Translations under genes and position numbers: made by a program
In this document: piece after piece, positions 26,718 to 35,879 of the stretch
Position numbering within the stretch: the stretch's first letter is position 1
Layout of the letters: each line of letters starts with the position of its first letter
The notes under the pieces: generated by a model
The model's database searches: none
What the model was told of the DNA's origin: nothing
The model's input: the letters and a program-made list of their open reading frames with translations, nothing else
Origin: UKL13-2 sp038206765
Lineage (GTDB): Bacteria; Pseudomonadota; Gammaproteobacteria; Burkholderiales; Usitatibacteraceae
Assembly: GCA_038206765.1 (NCBI GenBank)
Contig: JBBRAM010000008.1
Location: 96,496-160,495 of the forward strand
DNA length: 64,000 nt
Reading direction: 5' to 3'

Positions 26718-27415
26718 GTCACGCTTTCTGTTTTTGTTGTACTTTTTAAGACAACTAGGCAACGTTCACCATTAACCTGCGGAACTTTTAAGTCAACGGT
26801 CTCGACAACTAGAAACTCTAGTCCTGGCAAAGGTTTTGAGGTTTTTTTCCCTTGAAACCCGCGTATTTCCTCGCTTACCGCTGCACCTTTCATTGCCAAC
26901 ATCGTCCCTGCCGCTTGTACTAAATGCCCCGCCCCGTGCACAAAATCTGACAACTCAGCGAAAGCGCGAGAAATAACAGCATCGAATCTATTTCCCGGTT
27001 GAAAGTTTTCCAGCCGCTCGCAAACAACGGCAGCATTTTTCAATTCCAATTCCGAAATCGCTTGGCGCACAAATACGGTTTTCTTTTGCGAACTATCAAG
27101 CATGGTGACCAGCAAATCAGGCCGCATGATCGCCAAGGGAATGCCTGGAAGTCCGCCACCAGAGCCAACATCGAGCAAATTTCCGGTTGACGGAATATGC
27201 GGCAGAACAGCCAAACTATCAAGAATGTGTACGCCCACCATTTGACCGACATCACGGACAGCGGTCAGGTTGTAAGTCTTGTTCCATTTTTGCAGCAATG
27301 CGAGGTATTGCAAACACTGTTCTTGCTGCCGAACATTTGCGGTAATGCCTAATTGCTTCAAACCGGTTTGTAGCAACGCGGACAATTCATCGGTGGACAA
27401 TGTACTCACGGCCAA
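26714..27415 (-). CDS. rsmG: 16S rRNA m7G527 methyltransferase
   Basis: RsmG (GidB) methylates G527 of 16S rRNA using S-adenosylmethionine. The SAM-binding motif LLDVGSGGGLPGIPLAI and the downstream SRAFAEL motif are present in 233 residues. The start is uncertain: TTG at 27415 or GTG at 27409, neither with a strong ribosome binding site; no in-frame ATG is better placed. It follows mnmG by 25 bp and overlaps parA. Confidence 0.94.
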   Translation of the reverse strand: MAVSTLSTDELSALLQTGLKQLGITANVRQQEQCLQYLALLQKWNKTYNLTAVRDVGQMVGVHILDSLAVLPHIPSTGNLLDVGSGGGLPGIPLAIMRPDLLVTMLDSSQKKTVFVRQAISELELKNAAVVCERLENFQPGNRFDAVISRAFAELSDFVHGAGHLVQAAGTMLAMKGAAVSEEIRGFQGKKTSKPLPGLEFLVVETVDLKVPQVNGERCLVVLKSTTKTESVT

Positions 27416-27440
27416 ATTGCTATCATCGTGCTATCTTCAA

Positions 27441-29384
27441 TTACGCCGATTGCTGTTGTTCAGCATCCAATTTTGCACGCTGCATTTCTCCTCGCGCTCC
27501 CGCAAAACCACGCTTCAAATGCACCAACAACAACGATACCGCAGCCGGCGTTATGCCCTGAATGCGTCCGGCTTGACCAATGGTTTCGGGCTTATGCTGA
27601 TTTAATTTCAACTGCGCTTCTTTCGACAAACCGTGGACGTGCAAATAATCAATATCGTTGGGTAAACGTGTTTCTTCCTGTGCAAGCGAATGCGCGACTT
27701 CGTCTTGTTGACGATCGATATAACCTTGGTATTTCGCCGCGATTTCGACTTGTTCAGCGACGGCTGGGTCATCGACACGATCACCCGCCATCGGCAAGGT
27801 CATCAAACCGTCGTAACTCACATTTGGGCGGCGCAGCAATTCAAACAGCGAATATTCGCGCTCGATCATCTGGCCCAAGACCCGCATGGAATCTGGCTCG
27901 CCGAGCTTTTGGGGTTGTGCCCAAGTCGCTTTTAGACGCGCTGTTTCACGCCCCACCGCATCGCGTTTTTCACTGAAGTGTTGCCAGCGTACGTCATCAA
28001 CCAAGCCGAGTTTTCGGCCCATTTCGGTTAGCCGCATATCGGCGTTATCTTCACGCAATTGCAGGCGATACTCGGCGCGACTGGTAAACATGCGGTAGGG
28101 TTCAGTCACGCCACGCGTGATGAGATCATCAACCAACACACCAAGATACGCCTCATCGCGGCGCGGACACCAGCTTGGCTCGCTTTTCGCATAAAGCGAG
28201 GCGTTAATGCCTGCCAGCAATCCCTGCGCGGCAGCTTCTTCGTAGCCTGTTGTGCCGTTAATTTGCCCCGCGAAAAACAGACCGCCGATGGCTTTTGTTT
28301 CAAGTGACGCCTTTAAGCCGCGCGGGTCAAAATAATCGTATTCGATTGCATAGCCGGGCCGTGTGATGTGCGCGTTTTCCAAACCGGGAATTGAGCGCAC
28401 AAGTTTCAGCTGCACATCGAACGGCAGCGATGTCGAAATTCCGTTCGGGTAAAACTCGTTGGTCGTTAAACCCTCGGGCTCTAAAAAAATTTGGTGGCTG
28501 GCTTTATCGGCAAAGCGATGAATTTTGTCTTCAATTGAGGGGCAATAGCGCGGCCCTACTCCTTCAATCACCCCGGTAAACATTGGTGAGCGATCCAAGC
28601 CCGCGCGAATCGCGTCATGGGTTTCAGCGTTGGTATGCGTAATCCAGCATGACACTTGGCGCGGATGCAATTCACGCGAACCCAAATACGAAAACACCGG
28701 CGTCGGATGATCGCCCAACTGTTCCTGCATTTTTGAAAAATCTATCGAGCGTCCATCAATACGCGGCGGCGTACCGGTCTTCAGGCGTCCTACCGGCAAA
28801 TTCATTTCCCGCAGACGTGCTGCTAAGGTAATAGCGGGCGGGTCACCGGCGCGGCCACCGGCGTAGTGTTGCAGACCAACGTGGATTTTTCCGGCTAGGA
28901 ATGTTCCTGCTGTCAGAACCACGGATTTAGCAATGAAGCGAATACCCGCTTGCGTGATAGCGCCCGTCACCACTGAGGAACCGCTGGATTCGTCGAGAAT
29001 AAGATCATCGACAGCTTGCTGGAAAAGCCATAGATTTGGCTGATTTTCGAGGCGTTGGCGAATGGCTGCACGGTATAAAACTCGGTCCGCTTGTGCGCGC
29101 GTAGCACGGACGGCCGGTCCTTTGCTGGCGTTGAGGGTACGAAATTGAATACCTGCCTCATCCGTTGCAATGGCCATCGCACCCCCAAGTGCATCGATCT
29201 CTTTGACCAGATGCCCCTTGCCGATACCGCCAATCGACGGATTGCACGACATTTGGCCCAAGGTTTCAATGGCGTGCGTAAGCAGGCAGGTCTTGGCACC
29301 CGACCGTGCAGCGGCGAGCGCGGCTTCGGTACCAGCGTGGCCGCCGCCGATCACAATCACATCAAATTGGGTTGGGAAGTCCAT
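27441..29384 (-). CDS. mnmG: tRNA uridine-5-carboxymethylaminomethyl modification enzyme MnmG
   Basis: MnmG (GidA) works with MnmE to form cmnm5U at the wobble position of several tRNAs. The 647-residue protein has the FAD-binding motif GGGHAGTEAALAAARSG at the N-terminus, MSCNPSIGGIGKGHL with its conserved Cys, and the C-terminal helical domain that contacts MnmE and tRNA. It is followed by rsmG; parS lies just upstream. Confidence 0.97.
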   Translation of the reverse strand: MDFPTQFDVIVIGGGHAGTEAALAAARSGAKTCLLTHAIETLGQMSCNPSIGGIGKGHLVKEIDALGGAMAIATDEAGIQFRTLNASKGPAVRATRAQADRVLYRAAIRQRLENQPNLWLFQQAVDDLILDESSGSSVVTGAITQAGIRFIAKSVVLTAGTFLAGKIHVGLQHYAGGRAGDPPAITLAARLREMNLPVGRLKTGTPPRIDGRSIDFSKMQEQLGDHPTPVFSYLGSRELHPRQVSCWITHTNAETHDAIRAGLDRSPMFTGVIEGVGPRYCPSIEDKIHRFADKASHQIFLEPEGLTTNEFYPNGISTSLPFDVQLKLVRSIPGLENAHITRPGYAIEYDYFDPRGLKASLETKAIGGLFFAGQINGTTGYEEAAAQGLLAGINASLYAKSEPSWCPRRDEAYLGVLVDDLITRGVTEPYRMFTSRAEYRLQLREDNADMRLTEMGRKLGLVDDVRWQHFSEKRDAVGRETARLKATWAQPQKLGEPDSMRVLGQMIEREYSLFELLRRPNVSYDGLMTLPMAGDRVDDPAVAEQVEIAAKYQGYIDRQQDEVAHSLAQEETRLPNDIDYLHVHGLSKEAQLKLNQHKPETIGQAGRIQGITPAAVSLLLVHLKRGFAGARGEMQRAKLDAEQQQSA

Positions 29385-29520
29385 GATTTATTGAGTACTT
29401 ACGATTCCGAAACTGGGATGCGAATTCTAAGCTATCGCAAGCGAAAACGCTAGGCAAAGGCAAGGAGTGCGCTGGCGGAACGCTTAACCAGCTGGAACGT
29501 AATCCGATCCAAAAATCGGT

Positions 29521-29536
29521 TGTTTCACGTGAAACA
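29521..29536. promoter_or_regulatory. parS site 1 (perfect 16-bp palindrome)
   Basis: TGTTTCACGTGAAACA is the canonical chromosomal ParB-binding site. It lies in the gap between mnmE and mnmG, about 3.6 kb from parB and about 5 kb from dnaA. Confidence 0.95.
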
Positions 29537-29576
29537 TTACGTTGGCACTCCATCGGCCTTTGTACTGGCGTTTTAT

Positions 29577-30953
29577 TTACTTGCCGATACAAAATTTTCC
29601 GAATATTTCGCCTAGCAAATCATCTGAGGTAAATTCGCCGGTAATGCTAGATAGCGCCAACTGTGCCAAGCGCAGCTCCTCTGCAAATAACTCAAACGGT
29701 AAATCTAATTCGGCCGCTTGGTCAAGATGTTGGGAGGCCACACGCAACGCAATCAAATGCCGCTCCCTTGCCAGAAACACCCCTCCGCTGCTCGGCTGCC
29801 AACCTGCTGTTTCAAGCAGCCATTGCCGTACTAGCGGCAGCCCTTCGCCCGTTAACGCGGATATTTTTATTGCGGGATGACCGTCCTCCTGCACGCGCGC
29901 AGCCTGCAGGTCATGAACGTCAATCTTGTTATAAATTCGAGCGACGGGTAATGTTCGCGGCAGCCTAACCAAAATAGCCGCCTCTTTTTCACCCACCGTC
30001 TCACCCGCTTCGGCAATCAATAGTGCGGCTCCAGCCCTTTCAATCGCTTGCCAGGTCCGCGCAATACCAATTTTTTCAACTTCATCTTCACTTTCGCGCA
30101 ATCCGGCGGTATCTATTAAATGAATCGGTACACCATCAATTGAAATGGTGGCGCGCACATGATCGCGAGTGGTGCCCGCAATCGGCGTAACAATCGCGAC
30201 CTCGTCGCCCGCCAGTCTGTTCAACAAGCTTGATTTGCCGACATTCGGTCGGCCAATTAACACCACGGTGAGCCCTTCGCGCAAGACCGCGCCCTGCTTG
30301 GCCGCCGAGGTTAAAATGGCCTGAAGGCCGCGCAAGTGCTGAAGTTTGATATGTTGTGCCACACGATTGGCCGGATCAATTTCCTCTTCCGGGAAATCAA
30401 TGCAGGCTTCTACATGCATTCGCAACTCTGTGATGAGGCTAGTCAGTTGATGGACATTGTTGGAGAACTCACCGGTTAGCGAGCGAGCAGCGGATTTGGC
30501 AGCTTCACTGGTGGTGGCCTCAATAAGATCAGCCACACTTTCAGCCTGCGCAAGATCGAGCTTATTATTAAGGAACGCCCGCTCAGTAAACTCGCCGGGC
30601 TTGGCCAAGCGGCAACCCAATTCAACACACCGCTGCAATAATCGTTGCATCACAGCTTGCCCACCATGGCCCTGTAGTTCCAGCACATCTTCACCAGTAT
30701 AAGAGTGTGGCGCGGCGAAATAGAGGACAATTCCCTGATCGATCACACTATGCTCGGCATCACGGAACGTCGCCAGCGTCGCCGTGCGGGGTAGCACACT
30801 TTTACCAGCGATCGTCAGCGCCAGCTCCAACAGCGCCTTACCTGAAACCCGCACCACACCAATTCCGCCGCGGCCGGGAGCGGTCGCAATCGCCACAATG
30901 GTTTCACGTGAAACGTTCGGCTTGACATGCTGGGGAGTTTGTCTATCGCTCAT
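29577..30953 (-). CDS. mnmE: tRNA modification GTPase MnmE
   Basis: MnmE (TrmE) is the GTPase partner of MnmG. The 458-residue protein has the N-terminal tetrahydrofolate-binding domain (TIVAIATAPGRGGIGVVRVSG, residues about 19-39), a G domain with GRPNVGKSSLLN and IDTAGLRE, and the invariant C-terminal CIGK containing the Cys required for modification. The codons for residues 14-18 carry the second parS site. Its own upstream terminator separates it from yidC. Confidence 0.97.
   Translation of the reverse strand: MSDRQTPQHVKPNVSRETIVAIATAPGRGGIGVVRVSGKALLELALTIAGKSVLPRTATLATFRDAEHSVIDQGIVLYFAAPHSYTGEDVLELQGHGGQAVMQRLLQRCVELGCRLAKPGEFTERAFLNNKLDLAQAESVADLIEATTSEAAKSAARSLTGEFSNNVHQLTSLITELRMHVEACIDFPEEEIDPANRVAQHIKLQHLRGLQAILTSAAKQGAVLREGLTVVLIGRPNVGKSSLLNRLAGDEVAIVTPIAGTTRDHVRATISIDGVPIHLIDTAGLRESEDEVEKIGIARTWQAIERAGAALLIAEAGETVGEKEAAILVRLPRTLPVARIYNKIDVHDLQAARVQEDGHPAIKISALTGEGLPLVRQWLLETAGWQPSSGGVFLARERHLIALRVASQHLDQAAELDLPFELFAEELRLAQLALSSITGEFTSDDLLGEIFGKFCIGK
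30900..30915. promoter_or_regulatory. parS site 2, inside the mnmE 5' end
   Basis: GGTTTCACGTGAAACG has the complete 14-bp core GTTTCACGTGAAAC of parS and differs only at the two outermost bases. It encodes the NVSRET segment of MnmE, so binding site and protein sequence are constrained together. Confidence 0.85.
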
Positions 30954-30991
30954 GGCTTGAATTTACCATACCAAGACTATGATGCTGCATG

Positions 30992-31028
30992 AAAAAAGCC
31001 GCCAACTTGACGAAGTGACGACTTTTTT
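30992..31028 (-). terminator. Terminator downstream of yidC
   Basis: On the minus strand AAAAAAGTCG pairs with CGGCTTTTTT (one G-T pair), enclosing a smaller ACTT...AAGT hairpin and ending in six T residues. It would end the rpmH-rnpA-yidD-yidC transcript 36 bp after the yidC stop, so mnmE probably has its own promoter. Confidence 0.7.
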
Positions 31029-31063
31029 GCAGGGGTTAGTATTACCGCTAATGATGGCTCAGC

Positions 31064-32767
31064 TTATCGTTTAGCAACCCTCGCCGCATCCGCAACCCCA
31101 AAGGTTTTATTGATATACCACTGTTGCGCAATGCCCAAAATATTCTGCATCGTCCAATACAGCACCAAGCCGGACGGAAAAAAGAAGAACATGATAGAAA
31201 ACACCACCGGCAGCACCATCATCACCTTAGCTTGCACTGGGTCCGCAGGCGCCGGGTTAAGCTTGGTCTGGATAATCATGGATGCGCCCATAATAATCGG
31301 CAATACGTAAAACGGATCAGGCGTGGAAAGATCGGTAATCCAGCCAATCCAGGGCGCATTGCGCAGTTCGACTGCACTCAACAGTACCCAATAAAGTGCA
31401 ATAAAGAACGGCATTTGAACAACAATCGGTAAACAGCCGCCCAGCGGATTGATTTTCTCAGTTTTGTACATCTCCATCATGGCTTGATTGAGCTTCATCT
31501 TGTCATCGCCGTAACGAGCTTTCAGTGCCTCCATTTTAGGCGTCATGGTTTTCATGTGCGCCATCGATTTGCCCGCTTTTTGATTCAGCGGGAAGAACGC
31601 CAACTTTAATAAAATGGTAAACAAAATAATCGTCCATCCCCAATTGCCAAGAATGCCATGTATCCAGGAAAGAACGACAAACATGGGATAGGCCAATACT
31701 TTAAGCCAACCGTAATCGACCACCAAACCCAAGCCGGGCGCTAATTCGTTTAACTTATCCTGCTCTTGCGGACCAACATAAAGCGGCATGGTGAGGCTGC
31801 CCTCAGCGCCGGCGGCAATGGTTGAGATCGGCACGCTAACGCCTGCGCTATAGAGCGTTGAATATTTTTGCGTGAAAAACTTGCGCTCTACTACGCCTTG
31901 CGGCAACCATGCTGAGACAAAGTAATGTTGCACCATGCCAAGCCAACCATCGTTTGACTCTTTCGCATGGTCTTGCTTGCTTTTGTCAATCTCGGTAAAA
32001 GCAACTTTTTGGAATTTTTTTGCTTCCGTATAAACTGCTGGCCCCGTAAAAGTGGCGATGCCTGTGAAGGGGTTGCTGCCAGCGCTCTCTCCTTCGGGCG
32101 GATTACCATCACGTAAAAATTGAAAATAGGCGCGAGGTGAAATGGCTGCACCGCTATCATTTTTAATGTTGTAGCGAATATCGACGACGTAACTACCCCG
32201 TTTAAACACATAGGTTTTATTGACGGCAATGCCTGCAACATCAGTGTTGGTGAGCGTGACCTCTAGCTTCTCGCTCGCGCCCATGTCAAAGCTGGTCGCG
32301 GTAGATTTCCAAAGCGCTGCATGTGTTGGCAAGTCATAACCTAACAGGCCTGACTGAGCAATGAAGTATGCACCAACCTTATCCTGCATTAAGCTAAACG
32401 CATTCTTTGCATCGCCGCGTGCGGGGTGCTTTAACAACGTCACTTTTCGAACGTCGCCACCCTGCGTGTCGAGCTCCACTTGCAGCGTGTCGGTATGAAC
32501 AGAAATCCGTTGAGCCGATTTTGGCGCTTCAGATGTTGCGACCATATTTTGTGTCGGTGGCACATTTGAGCCCGCACTTTGGGTGGCGTTAGTGCTGGTT
32601 GGGATAGTCGGAACAGTGGCGGCTGTATTGGCGACCCCATTGACAGCTTGTGTTGTCACGGGGGCGATCGGTGATGCGGGTGGTCGGTTGTGCTTTTGCC
32701 ATGCCTCCCACAAAAATAAACTCGACGCTGAAAAAACGACTAGGGCAATAATGCGTTGCGTATCCAT
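31064..32767 (-). CDS. yidC: Membrane protein insertase YidC
   Basis: YidC inserts and folds inner-membrane proteins, with or without SecYEG. The 567-residue length is that of the Gram-negative form: an N-terminal anchor (about residues 7-22), a large periplasmic domain (about 60-350), then the conserved hydrophobic core with GWTIILFTILLKLAFFPLNQ and the hydrophilic-groove Arg region. The linker after the first helix is Thr/Ala/Pro-rich. It is followed by the yidC terminator and preceded by yidD. Confidence 0.97.
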   Translation of the reverse strand: MDTQRIIALVVFSASSLFLWEAWQKHNRPPASPIAPVTTQAVNGVANTAATVPTIPTSTNATQSAGSNVPPTQNMVATSEAPKSAQRISVHTDTLQVELDTQGGDVRKVTLLKHPARGDAKNAFSLMQDKVGAYFIAQSGLLGYDLPTHAALWKSTATSFDMGASEKLEVTLTNTDVAGIAVNKTYVFKRGSYVVDIRYNIKNDSGAAISPRAYFQFLRDGNPPEGESAGSNPFTGIATFTGPAVYTEAKKFQKVAFTEIDKSKQDHAKESNDGWLGMVQHYFVSAWLPQGVVERKFFTQKYSTLYSAGVSVPISTIAAGAEGSLTMPLYVGPQEQDKLNELAPGLGLVVDYGWLKVLAYPMFVVLSWIHGILGNWGWTIILFTILLKLAFFPLNQKAGKSMAHMKTMTPKMEALKARYGDDKMKLNQAMMEMYKTEKINPLGGCLPIVVQMPFFIALYWVLLSAVELRNAPWIGWITDLSTPDPFYVLPIIMGASMIIQTKLNPAPADPVQAKVMMVLPVVFSIMFFFFPSGLVLYWTMQNILGIAQQWYINKTFGVADAARVAKR

Positions 32768-32898
32768 GTAGGGGAAAACTCAATAAGTGGGTTAGGAAAT
32801 GCTGGCGATTTAAGCGAGCGCTTGGAAGGTGCTGTCGGCGAGAAGCCAACAATGGCTTTAAAACTCAGGGAGGCGCATTAAAAAATTAATTTAATTTA

Positions 32899-33129
32899 TC
32901 AGGGAACCGGATCATAACCGCCTTCGCACCAAGGATGACAACGCAATAGCCGTTTTCCCGCAAACAAAGAACCTTTGACGGCGCCATGTTTATGAAGCGC
33001 TTGTGCAGCGTAATGCGAACAGGACGGAGAAAACCGGCATTGCGACCCTAGCAACGGACTCAGCAAATATTGATATGCGCGAATCACACCCAATAAAATA
33101 TGGGTAAGTATCGACTTATCAACCTGCAT
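32899..33129 (-). CDS. yidD: Membrane protein insertion efficiency factor YidD
   Basis: YidD is a small membrane-associated helper of YidC-dependent insertion. The protein has the family core RAYQYLLSPLLGSQCRFSPS and the Cys-containing CSHYAAQALHKHG and LLRCHPWCEGGYDPVP motifs. I chose the ATG at 33129 (76 aa), which overlaps the rnpA 3' end by 11 bp; an upstream ATG at 33162 would overlap by 44 bp and add 11 residues. Confidence 0.93.
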   Translation of the reverse strand: MQVDKSILTHILLGVIRAYQYLLSPLLGSQCRFSPSCSHYAAQALHKHGAVKGSLFAGKRLLRCHPWCEGGYDPVP

Positions 33130-33808
33130 CGCTAACGCCACTTGAAAGAGCCTTGTTTGCATCGTTACGCGGTTGGTTGGCTGGTTTGGCTGGTTCGGCT
33201 GCCGGCCTCTTCCAAATTGCGTTTTTAATTTCGACGTTGAGCATGGTGTCTGAAAACAACTGATGAAGTTCCGCGCGCGCCTCGTTCGGCTGCTTCTTTG
33301 GGTCTAGTTTTTGTTCGAGCGTAATCAACATATCAACACCAATTGAGCGAACAGCATGCTGACGAAATGATTCCCGTATCCAGCGCTTAATTTTGTTGCG
33401 CAACACCGCAGATTTTAATAACCGTTTAGGAACGGCAATCGCTATGCGCGACGGCGATTGCCGGATACACAGCGGCTTAGTTGTGGTGTCGGTATTCGTA
33501 AAATCTGGTCTGGGCTGTCGTTTTGTTTTAAATTGGACGCCCTGCATCGCGTGGGCTTGGTGCAGCTTCAGGCTGAAAGTAGTCTTGCCGTGACGTGGTT
33601 GCCCATTTTTTGTCGGAAAACCAACACGTATCCTTTTGCCAAACTTGATCACTGCAGCAACGGCCTCTTGATCAAGACGAAGCGCTTTCGGCAGGCGGTA
33701 TGGATGTGCTTTATTGAGGCTATCGGTATCATCGGGCTTGTCCGCCCTGCCTGAATTTTCCAATAGCTGGCTGGCTGATCCAACGACCGAACGCGGCGTA
33801 ATGGACAT
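33119..33808 (-). CDS. rnpA: Ribonuclease P protein component, unusually long
   Basis: RnpA is the protein cofactor of RNase P for tRNA 5' processing. The family core is clear: RLPKALRLDQEAVAAVIKFG (residues 38-57) and the RNR-type basic motif SRIAIAVPKRLLKSAVLRNK followed by IKRWIRESFR. At 229 residues it is almost twice the usual length of about 115-130. Extra sequence comprises about 37 N-terminal residues, an insert of about 50 residues between the first strand and the SRIAIAVPKR strand, and a Pro/Ala/Asn-rich tail of about 35. It is 36 bp after rpmH. The start could be internal, but only the insert and tail are certain to be additions. Confidence 0.9.
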   Translation of the reverse strand: MSITPRSVVGSASQLLENSGRADKPDDTDSLNKAHPYRLPKALRLDQEAVAAVIKFGKRIRVGFPTKNGQPRHGKTTFSLKLHQAHAMQGVQFKTKRQPRPDFTNTDTTTKPLCIRQSPSRIAIAVPKRLLKSAVLRNKIKRWIRESFRQHAVRSIGVDMLITLEQKLDPKKQPNEARAELHQLFSDTMLNVEIKNAIWKRPAAEPAKPANQPRNDANKALSSGVSDAG

Positions 33809-33844
33809 TTACCCTCAATATCAAACCTTACCGCTAAAGGGGAA

Positions 33845-33979
33845 CTAAACCGCGAGACGAGCACGACCCTTGGCACGACGCGCATTAATAACTGCACGGC
33901 CACCTGGTGTTTTCATGCGGACACGAAAGCCGTGGGTTTTTTTACGGCGGGCAACGGAAGGTTGGTAGGTACGTTTCAT
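33845..33979 (-). CDS. rpmH: 50S ribosomal protein L34
   Basis: The 44-residue basic protein begins MKRTYQPSVARRKKTHGFRV and ends GRARLAV, unmistakable for L34. It is the first gene of the rpmH-rnpA-yidD-yidC unit and faces dnaA across the intergenic region. It is too short for ordinary ORF cut-offs. Confidence 0.98.
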   Translation of the reverse strand: MKRTYQPSVARRKKTHGFRVRMKTPGGRAVINARRAKGRARLAV

Positions 33980-34475
33980 ATCGATACTCAGCTTGGTTTA
34001 AGTAGTTTAGGGCGCGCACCGGTTACATCCGCATTACCCAGTAATACACATGCGAAAAGTAAACGCAAATAGCTGGGGGGAGGTTCGGTCCGAAGAACTT
34101 AGCATTATCCTTTTTTTTCAGGTAGTTAGTCAAGCTGTCTTGGCAAGCCTATGTCTATTGGGGTTGAATGGACTAGGCCAGAATTTTTCCTTCTTAACCC
34201 GAGCGATGCGTTAAATTGCCCGCCGTACAACGCATTTTTTAGCATTCCACCGTATTTTACCTGTGGATAACTTGTCTTAAGAAGCGTAAGATACAAAGCT
34301 GTGTTTTGGGTCCCTTTTTGGTCCCTTTTTAGCACCTCTTCGGAGTTCGCTATGGGGTCCACTCGCGTTTATTTCTGTTTTTTTCGTTCGCGTCATTGCC
34401 CCGCTTTTTTGTTTCGCGATTGGTTGTTGATTTTAACCATCCTTTTTTTGACTCGTTCCGACTGGCCTTCATCGA
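33980..34475. other. rpmH-dnaA divergent intergenic region with a DnaA box at 34262-34270
   Basis: This 496-bp region contains the two divergent promoters, not placed with confidence, and one perfect DnaA box, TGTGGATAA (TTATCCACA on the minus strand). There is also a T-rich tract near 34110. No gene is supported; short open frames here have no family resemblance. It may be part of oriC or the site of dnaA autoregulation. Confidence 0.6.
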
Positions 34476-35879
34476 ATGCATCCTTTTTGGCAATCCTGCG
34501 TTAGCGATTTTCAGCAGGAACTATCGACCCATCAATACAATACGTGGATCAAACCGCTACGCTTTGAACAGGAGGGCGACAGCTTTACGCTGATCGCACC
34601 AAATCGGCACGTTTTGCAATGGGCAAAAGAACGTTTATTAAATCGTGTTGAACAATCCGGCGAAAAATTCTTTGCCCGCTCTATCTATTTAGAGCTTGCG
34701 TTGGAAGAGGCTGAAATTGAAGCCGTCCCCGTCCTCGATGATAGCGATAGCGACTCGAGCCTTGCCAGCGAACTGCGCCTCGACTCTCCACAAACAGCGT
34801 CTCAGAATGGGGCACCTTTTTACCCTCAAAACAGCGCTAATGGCCTAGCAAAACCCATTCCTCATCGCATCAACCCAGCATTTACGTTCACCAGTTTTGT
34901 GGGTGGAAAAGCGAATCAACTGGCGCGGGCGGCCGCTCTTCAAGTGGGGCAAAATCCCGGACAAGCCTATAACCCGTTATTTATATATGGCACAACTGGC
35001 CTCGGTAAAACCCACCTCGTGCAGGCCATCGGAAATCAGCTACTCGAACAAAAGCCAAACGCCAATATCCGTTACATCCATGCAGAACAGTTTGTGACCG
35101 ATGTCGTCAAAGCTTACCAACATAAGGCGTTCGATAGTTTTAAGCGTTCTTACCATACGCTTGACCTGCTGCTCATCGATGATATTCAGTTCTTTGGCGG
35201 GAAATCCCGAACACAGGAAGAGTTTTTTTACGCCTTCAATGCTCTAATTGAAGCCGGCAAGCAAGTCGTCATCACTTCGGACAGGTTCCCTAAAGAAATT
35301 TCCAATATCGAAGATCGCCTCATTTCACGCTTCGGTTGGGGATTGACCGTCTCTGTTGAACCACCGGAACTAGAGATGCGCGTCGCTATTTTGCTCAAAA
35401 AAGCGGAAAGTGAGGGCATCGTGTTAAATGAAGAGGTCGCCTTCTTTATTGCCAAGCACATACGCTCAAACGTCCGCGAGCTCGAAGGCGGTTTAAAGCG
35501 GGTGCTTGCCTATTCGCGCTTCAACAATATGCCGGTAACGATTTCGGCCGCTAAAGAAGCGCTCAAAGACCTTTTGGCCGTTCTTAACAGGCAGATTTCG
35601 ATTGACAATATTCAAAAAACGGTTGCTGATTATTACAAAATCAAAGTTTCTGAAATGTATTCTAAAAAACGCGTCCGTTCTTTAGCGCGTCCTCGCCAAA
35701 TGGCCATGGCGTTAGCCAAAGAATTGACGCCAATGTCTCTTCCAGAGATTGGCGAATCATTTGGTGGTCGTGATCACACTACAGTTTTGCATGCCTGTCG
35801 TAAAATTGTTGAATTGATCGAAGCCGATCAAGTGATTGCGCGAGACCATGCTTTATTGATGCAAATATTGCGGGGATAG
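34476..35879 (+). CDS. dnaA: Chromosomal replication initiator DnaA
   Basis: DnaA binds DnaA boxes and unwinds oriC. The 467-residue protein has domain I (FWQSCVSDFQQELSTHQYNT), a variable linker of about residues 85-130, an AAA+ domain with Walker A GTTGLGKTHL and Walker B LLIDDIQFF, and the C-terminal DNA-binding domain with the signature GGRDHTTVLHACRKI. The ATG at 34476 lacks a strong ribosome binding site. DnaA boxes on both sides suggest autoregulation. Confidence 0.98.
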   Translation: MHPFWQSCVSDFQQELSTHQYNTWIKPLRFEQEGDSFTLIAPNRHVLQWAKERLLNRVEQSGEKFFARSIYLELALEEAEIEAVPVLDDSDSDSSLASELRLDSPQTASQNGAPFYPQNSANGLAKPIPHRINPAFTFTSFVGGKANQLARAAALQVGQNPGQAYNPLFIYGTTGLGKTHLVQAIGNQLLEQKPNANIRYIHAEQFVTDVVKAYQHKAFDSFKRSYHTLDLLLIDDIQFFGGKSRTQEEFFYAFNALIEAGKQVVITSDRFPKEISNIEDRLISRFGWGLTVSVEPPELEMRVAILLKKAESEGIVLNEEVAFFIAKHIRSNVRELEGGLKRVLAYSRFNNMPVTISAAKEALKDLLAVLNRQISIDNIQKTVADYYKIKVSEMYSKKRVRSLARPRQMAMALAKELTPMSLPEIGESFGGRDHTTVLHACRKIVELIEADQVIARDHALLMQILRG

